From: Candidatus Methylomirabilis lanthanidiphila
GTDB lineage: Bacteria > Methylomirabilota > Methylomirabilia > Methylomirabilales > Methylomirabilaceae
NCBI GenBank assembly: GCA_902196205.1
Contig: CABIKM010000003.1
Span: 57,771-121,770 of the forward strand
DNA length: 64,000 bases
Direction: 5' to 3'
How positions within the stretch are numbered: the first letter of the stretch is position 1; each line of letters starts with the position of its first letter. Of the stretch, positions 60,024 to 64,000 are shown in pieces. The notes under the pieces are model-generated. The model did no database searches. It was not told where the DNA came from and saw only the letters and a program-made list of their open reading frames with translations. The position numbers were made by a program, and so were the translations under genes.

Positions 60024-61277
60024 TCATAGCGTAATGAGGTACGACGTGGCTTTTTTGTGCAGCGCGCTCAGCCAGTCCAGCGGCGGCTTCCCGGTGCCGT
60101 GGCTCTCACCGAACCGTCCGATGAAGTCCTCGACGAGACGCATGTGGACGAATCGCCAGTCAAGCGGAACGGCCTGAATGAGGGCGTTGTAGGCCCGCAC
60201 GAGTTGATCGTTGTGCCTGCGCTCCAGGACAAACGATCTGATCTTGGAGGTCTGCTTGACGAATTCGATGAGATCCCGAAACGGTTTCGACATGTAGTGT
60301 CGCATGCGCGGAAAGTAGGGATCGTCGTCATGGTCGATGCCGGCGGCCGCAAGCTGGAAGTGCATGAAAGGGGTTTGCCCGCCCGTTTCCCCCAGTTTCT
60401 GTTGGGGTATGCCAGCCAATTCCTCCACACCGTTGAACACCACGCTGTTTGGGAAGGTAAAGAATAGCCGCACCTGGTTGAAGTACGTCCCATAGTCGCA
60501 GTGCTCCCGCATCCGCTTGAGGACCACAACGGCGTCCTGCGCGGCCTTCGTAGCATTCTCCAGACAGTGAATCATTTCTTCGACGATCACGTTGTCCTCG
60601 AACCGCCTTGGGGAAGGCATCGGACCGTCAGGATCGTAACCTCGGGACAGCAGACAGGCTGTGAGCAGTTCCGGTATCGCAGGGGCAAATGCCGCTTCGA
60701 CCGCCTGATGGATCCGCACGAACCATCGCTCATCCGGCGTTCCGGTGAAGGAGTGGATCAATTCGATGTTCTCCACGCTCACCGGTTTTTCGGGATCTTT
60801 GCGGTAGTAGTTCCAGAGCGCGTAGAGGCCATAGGACATCGTCGGTTCCATGCCGATCCGCCGTGAGGCGCGCCAGAGCGGCACCGCGAGCTGCGCGGGC
60901 AGAGTCTTCGGCCTCTGATCCTGCATCAGTTCCGAGACATTGCCGTAGGGGTATACCTCTCGAAAGTAGGCGTGCGTGCACATGGCGTAGATCAGCATCA
61001 GGCGGTAAACCACCGGCCACGGCAGATCCTCGAACGACCAACAAGGAACGTCCAGCCGCTCGACCGATTCAGCGACCTGTCGCTCGCTGATCGTCTGCTC
61101 GAGCGCATAGGCCATCGCGTCGAGTTGCTCGAAATCTTTCACCTGTTGAATGCGACCGGTATCCTTCAGCAGCCACCGCAACGGTCGCTCCGCAAGAAAC
61201 CCCGTCTCGACCGACACGCCATGCGTGTCCATGAGTTGTCTGACTGTGTTCTGAAGTTCTGTAGAACCGTTGTTCAT
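60024..61277 (-). CDS. Indoleamine 2,3-dioxygenase family heme protein
   Basis: A 417-aa protein of the IDO superfamily. YFREVYPYGNVSELMQDQRP and LPAQLAVPLWRASRRIGMEP correspond to the distal-pocket region. FTGTPDERWF matches the family's GxxxERWF block. H378 in WRFVHMRLVEDFI aligns with the heme-ligand histidine of IDO, and SHGTGKPPLDWL with its C-terminal GTGG loop. It would open the indole ring of tryptophan or a related compound to the N-formyl product. Bacterial relatives are often uncharacterised, so the substrate is a guess. It is a single-gene unit. Confidence 0.82.
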   Translation of the reverse strand: MNNGSTELQNTVRQLMDTHGVSVETGFLAERPLRWLLKDTGRIQQVKDFEQLDAMAYALEQTISERQVAESVERLDVPCWSFEDLPWPVVYRLMLIYAMCTHAYFREVYPYGNVSELMQDQRPKTLPAQLAVPLWRASRRIGMEPTMSYGLYALWNYYRKDPEKPVSVENIELIHSFTGTPDERWFVRIHQAVEAAFAPAIPELLTACLLSRGYDPDGPMPSPRRFEDNVIVEEMIHCLENATKAAQDAVVVLKRMREHCDYGTYFNQVRLFFTFPNSVVFNGVEELAGIPQQKLGETGGQTPFMHFQLAAAGIDHDDDPYFPRMRHYMSKPFRDLIEFVKQTSKIRSFVLERRHNDQLVRAYNALIQAVPLDWRFVHMRLVEDFIGRFGESHGTGKPPLDWLSALHKKATSYLITL

Positions 61278-61535
61278 CGACCACCAGCCCGTTGTGATAC
61301 CCAGTCGCCGCCCGAAACTCTTTACACCGACACTGCGTCCTTTAGTAATGTAGCATGTTACGGAACCTGCAGGCCAGACAACCCGCTTCCTTGACAGGAA
61401 TGGGGTTGGTCACTACATTTTATATAGAGGCGGCGATGCGTGAGTTGGACCCCATTGAGGGAAAGCAGCCCATGGGGGAAGTGCGGGAAGTAGAAACACC
61501 TGAACGTGTGAATTCGCAAGAGGTTGAGGTAAGTC
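61278..61535. other. Intergenic region before the CBS gene
   Basis: Divergent spacer between the dioxygenase and the CBS gene; together with the hairpin at 61536-61575 and its flank it spans 377 bp without a convincing gene. An open frame at 61355-61651 passes straight through the hairpin and is rejected. Confidence 0.5.
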
Positions 61536-61575
61536 TACAGCCCTTTAGGTCCTGCCGCCTACCTAAAGGGCTGTA
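61536..61575 (+). other. Perfect 15-bp stem hairpin upstream of the CBS gene
   Basis: TACAGCCCTTTAGGT (61536-61550) and ACCTAAAGGGCTGTA (61561-61575) are exact inverted copies with a 10-nt loop. There is no following T-run, so it is not a standard terminator. It lies 79 bp upstream of the CBS-protein start and could be a regulatory RNA hairpin, a protein-binding site or a small repeat element. Confidence 0.6.
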
Positions 61576-61654
61576 CTGTTTCCAGGGCGGGGTGATCGGA
61601 GCAGAGGAGACCGCCCCGTTTGTGTTATCCGGCTGTTGCAAGGAGGGATAGAAG

Positions 61655-62113
61655 ATGAAGGTGCGAGACGGTATGGTGACCGAACTGGTGACGGCTTCAC
61701 CGTGGGAGACCGCCGCCGAGGTCGCGCGTAAGATGCGCGACTACAAAGTGGGAAGCGTACTCATCGCCAATGAGGGTAAGCTTCTGGGCCTTATTACCGA
61801 CCGAGAGATGGCCATCAAGTGCGTCGCCGAAGGATGGAACTCCCAGACCACGCGGATCGAGGAGATCATGACCCGGAATCCCTACACGATTAATCCCGAT
61901 TTCGAGATGGCGGAGGCCGCGCGGCTCTTTGGCCAGCGCAAGGTCAGGCGCTTCCCCGTGGTCGAGGATGGGCAGAAGCTGCTTGGTATCCTTTCCGTCG
62001 CTGATGTGGCCCCTGACTTGAAGATGTACTTTGACGGGATCTTCCATGAACTTGTCGAATGGCGTCACGAGGCAAAGGGCCAGCACGCCGGATGGGAGAG
62101 CAGTTGTCACTAG
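61655..62113 (+). CDS. Two-CBS-domain protein
   Basis: A 152-aa protein made of a CBS pair: VRDGMVTELVTASPWETAAE with GLITDREMAIK, and EEIMTRNPYTINPDFEMAEA with LLGILSVADVA. CBS pairs bind adenosine nucleotides and act as energy or ionic sensors. No attached catalytic domain is present. AAGGAGGG precedes the ATG. The last 30 residues contain several His. Confidence 0.92.
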   Translation: MKVRDGMVTELVTASPWETAAEVARKMRDYKVGSVLIANEGKLLGLITDREMAIKCVAEGWNSQTTRIEEIMTRNPYTINPDFEMAEAARLFGQRKVRRFPVVEDGQKLLGILSVADVAPDLKMYFDGIFHELVEWRHEAKGQHAGWESSCH

Positions 62114-62172
62114 GAGGTCTGACCCGGCCCTAAAGGATTGCGGAAAAGCAGCCACCAGCGATACGCGATCGG

Positions 62173-62751
62173 CTAAGCGTGTTGCTGGTGGCTGTTGCCT
62201 TGGAAGAGCGCAAGATTACACTGGGCGTCCTGTTCCAGGAGCCGCCGCATGGCCGCGAGATCCTCCGGGGGTAGCAGTTCGGGTAAGTGGTGGAGGCAAA
62301 GGGGGCTCCGGTCGGTCATAATCTTCCCCTCAATGACATCAGCCAGGTAAAAGAGGTGAGCCCCAGCCCCGGCATCAAGTACGGTCCTGACCTGGCACTC
62401 CAGGTAGCCGACGGTTCCTGACAGGATTGGACTGCCGGTGACCCCACGCTCAAAGGGGAGCGTCGCAAATTTGTCCATCTCTCGGCCGGACCGAAAACCG
62501 AAGTGGGTGACCAACGGCCATTGATCTTTTCCAAGCAGATTCAGCGCAAACCGTTGGCTTATCTCGATCAGCTCGCGTGTAAAGGTTGTCCGGCCGATTC
62601 CAACCAGAATACGAGGGATTTGCGGGACGATGGTCGCCGGCATCACCCAGCACACAATCTGGCCGCTGCGTCGGTCCTGATGGGCCGCAGTCAGCACGAA
62701 GATTTCATAATCCAGCTTGCCGAGCACCGCCGCAACATTATTGACCTCCAT
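62173..62751 (-). CDS. Flavin reductase-like (FMN-binding) protein
   Basis: A 192-aa protein of the flavin reductase-like, FMN-binding split-barrel family: KLDYEIFVLTAAHQDRRSGQ, IVCWVMPATIVPQIPRILVG, ELIEISQRFALNLLGKDQWP and CQVRTVLDAGAGAHLFYLAD fit. It likely binds FMN and either reduces it or acts as a flavoredoxin-type electron carrier. Start 62751 is chosen because a perfect AGGAGGT lies just upstream on the minus strand; the frame remains open for 61 more codons. Confidence 0.85.
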   Translation of the reverse strand: MEVNNVAAVLGKLDYEIFVLTAAHQDRRSGQIVCWVMPATIVPQIPRILVGIGRTTFTRELIEISQRFALNLLGKDQWPLVTHFGFRSGREMDKFATLPFERGVTGSPILSGTVGYLECQVRTVLDAGAGAHLFYLADVIEGKIMTDRSPLCLHHLPELLPPEDLAAMRRLLEQDAQCNLALFQGNSHQQHA

Positions 62752-63107
62752 GGTACCTCCTCTGGTTGCGCGATCTTGCACCTTGGGACCTCGTCTACGC
62801 AGGACTGCGATCATCCTTTCTAGCATAATTCCTGTCACGACCCAAGCGTTGGCAGGGAGCCAGAGGATTGAGTCAGCACTTGACGAACACGATACCAACG
62901 TTACAGTGCCAAGAGGCCGCAACCAGTGGTGCATGGTTGCCTCATACGTCAGCGCGCGACAGGAGATTATATCGTGGATTCATACCAGGGCATCACGGAT
63001 AGATGTTATTGACAGGGAGCACGTATTAACATATTATTACTGCAGGTATTGGCATAACCCTTGCGCTGTCCCGTCAACGACGTTCAAGATCCTAACGGAA
63101 GGGACGT
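62752..63107. other. Intergenic region
   Basis: About 355 bp between the divergent flavin reductase-like gene and a small membrane-protein gene. It carries the ribosome site of the former at its left edge. No RNA gene or strong hairpin was recognised. Confidence 0.45.
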
Positions 63108-63386
63108 ATGCCCGTAAAAGTACTGCATCATCAGACAACCGGCGCAAAACTCATCCTGATAGCTGTTCTCGCTATAGCCTTGTGCCTGACGCCATGCGGC
63201 GTAGCGGGGCAACATGGGACGATGGGCACCCCCTCTATGCCGTGCATCGTTGATCTCCCCCAGATTTTCCAGCTCGTGATCGTGATAAATATGCTTCTCT
63301 TTGCTGTTGTAGCGTTGGCCATTGTTTCCCAAGCCCCGGCTTTTTCTCTCCTTAAACCTCCTCGCCCTCGGTTCGCTCTACTCTAG
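63108..63386 (+). CDS. Small membrane/exported hypothetical protein
   Basis: A 92-aa protein with two hydrophobic segments: LILIAVLAIALCLTPCGVAG (about 15-34), likely a signal peptide or anchor, and IFQLVIVINMLLFAVVALAI (about 53-72). Short Cys-containing loops lie between. I do not recognise a family. AACGGAAGGG precedes the ATG. Confidence 0.5.
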   Translation: MPVKVLHHQTTGAKLILIAVLAIALCLTPCGVAGQHGTMGTPSMPCIVDLPQIFQLVIVINMLLFAVVALAIVSQAPAFSLLKPPRPRFALL

Positions 63387-63512
63387 CTATCAGCTTGCTG
63401 GACTACGACTTCGCCCATCAAGGCGGCGCATGACGTCTCATGCCCTGAGCGAGCGCCGTGGACTGTTGTAGACTGTAACCGCTAATGACTCGTCCGGGAG
63501 GAGGTGAAAACC

Positions 63513-63848
63513 ATGACGACACGTCGCAGTATCGGCGTCATCATCGGTCTGTTCGCGCTGCTTCTGATGGCTCTCCCTTCAGCGTTCGCCGGTGACAAAG
63601 AGGTCGTGGTGTTGCTAGGTTCGCTTAGAGAGGCCCATATCACTGTCGCTCGCGGGGATCAAGTGACATGGAGGAACGCCTCCGGGGAGAAGGCGCACAT
63701 GGCCTTTATGCAGGACCCAGGCGCCGCCCACCCCGAGGTCTGGATCGAAGGGACGGTGACAGTGATCTTTGGTCAACTTGGAACCTATGAGTATCACGTC
63801 CATCAACCCCATGCCAAGATCCTTCATGGGAGGGTCACAGTAAAGTAG
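63513..63848 (+). CDS. Secreted cupredoxin-like protein lacking the usual Cys ligand
   Basis: A 111-aa protein with a clear signal peptide (IIGLFALLLMALPSAFA, cleaved near residue 26). The mature part has a cupredoxin-like beta pattern: EAHITVARGDQVTWRNASGE, then KAHMAFMQDP and GTYEYHVHQPHAKILHGRVT. In plastocyanin relatives the last loop is YxCxxHxxMxG; here the Cys position is replaced and the loop is His-rich (HVHQPH...H). It may bind copper through histidines or bind none. ATG 63513 lies 8 bases after GGAGGAGG. Confidence 0.75.
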   Translation: MTTRRSIGVIIGLFALLLMALPSAFAGDKEVVVLLGSLREAHITVARGDQVTWRNASGEKAHMAFMQDPGAAHPEVWIEGTVTVIFGQLGTYEYHVHQPHAKILHGRVTVK

Positions 63849-63863
63849 CGAAGAACCCAACAA

Positions 63864-63885
63864 CGAGAGACAACGGCGTCTCTCG
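63864..63885 (+). terminator. Hairpin after the cupredoxin-like gene
   Basis: CGAGAGAC (63864-63871) and GTCTCTCG (63878-63885) form an 8-bp stem with a 6-nt loop, 15 bp after the stop codon. No T-run follows, so it may be a Rho-assisted or bidirectional end. A short palindrome CGTATAATATAATACG follows at 63893-63908. Confidence 0.45.
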
Positions 63886-64000
63886 TGCCATTCGTATAAT
63901 ATAATACGCTCTGGGCAATACCCCGCGCGTCTTCGATGCGCCGGTGGCGCGCCCATGGGGATGAAAGGTATAACGCCCAGCAAAATCCCCCCCAACCCCC

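Noticed and set aside
61355..61651. 98-codon frame upstream of the CBS gene
   Set aside because: It runs through the perfect 15-bp hairpin, has no family resemblance and no convincing ribosome site.
1..64000. CRISPR arrays, transposases, integrases, rRNA genes
   Set aside because: None seen: no regularly spaced short repeats, no DDE/serine/tyrosine recombinase motifs in any open frame, and no rRNA-like sequence. The absence of an integron integrase weakens but does not exclude the attC interpretation.

Overview
The window comes from a moderately GC-rich Gram-negative bacterium. Menaquinone/ubiquinone genes, surface-glycan glycosyltransferases and the overall protein style would suit a deep-branching environmental lineage such as Candidatus Methylomirabilis/NC10. 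That is an impression from family content only: no rRNA or other decisive marker is present.

Region 1 (1-15.3 kb) is an accessory defence and mobility region beside the 3' end of der (ribosome GTPase). The last 70 bp of der are repeated exactly about 935 bp downstream, bracketing a DUF4160/DUF2442 pair. Two more toxin-antitoxin pairs follow (BrnT/BrnA, MntA/HepT), then a type I restriction-modification operon with two different HsdM genes (hsdM1-hsdM2-hsdS-hsdR), then a 698-aa reverse transcriptase with a HEPN-like Rx6H motif at its C terminus. Three imperfect inverted repeats with integron attC architecture, all in one orientation, lie exactly between these blocks (2608-2699, 10018-10076, 12308-12368). 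The R-M operon and the reverse transcriptase therefore each look like an integron-type cassette, although no integrase is in the window. A sulfatase remnant, a DUF4143 ATPase and a cytosine-deaminase-like gene close the region.

Region 2 (15.3-42 kb) is a nearly complete extracellular contractile injection system (eCIS, PVC/Afp-like). A sigma-54 activator is followed by a cluster of TGTGACA motifs and a good -24/-12 promoter. The genes then run: papain-like protease, DUF3467, sheath, tube, zinc-ribbon protein, Pro-rich protein, Pvc16-like DUF4255 protein, AAA+ ATPase, small conserved protein, DUF4157 protein with a C-terminal nuclease-like domain, an immunity-like protein, hub/LysM/VgrG-like hub (frameshifted), gpV spike, PAAR-like tip, gp25, two baseplate-J proteins (the second split), a tail-protein-I/fibre protein and a DUF6519 protein. 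Many start codons overlap the preceding stop, so this is one long transcription unit. No conventional tape-measure protein was recognised. REP-like palindromes have inserted in the locus, one of them translated in frame.

Region 3 (42-48 kb) has a MazF-type toxin-antitoxin pair, a GH13 alpha-amylase-family enzyme, and an unusual pair of caspase-clan proteases: a clostripain (C11) and a CHAT protein with an aminopeptidase-N-like N terminus.

Region 4 (48-64 kb) looks like ordinary chromosome: TPR lipoprotein-like protein, M48 protease, ubiE-ubiA, tRNA-Ala(GGC), MFS transporter, comB, an ABC exporter with glycosyltransferases and a Gfo/Idh/MocA oxidoreductase (surface glycan), an indoleamine-2,3-dioxygenase-like enzyme, a CBS protein, a flavin reductase and a secreted cupredoxin-like protein.
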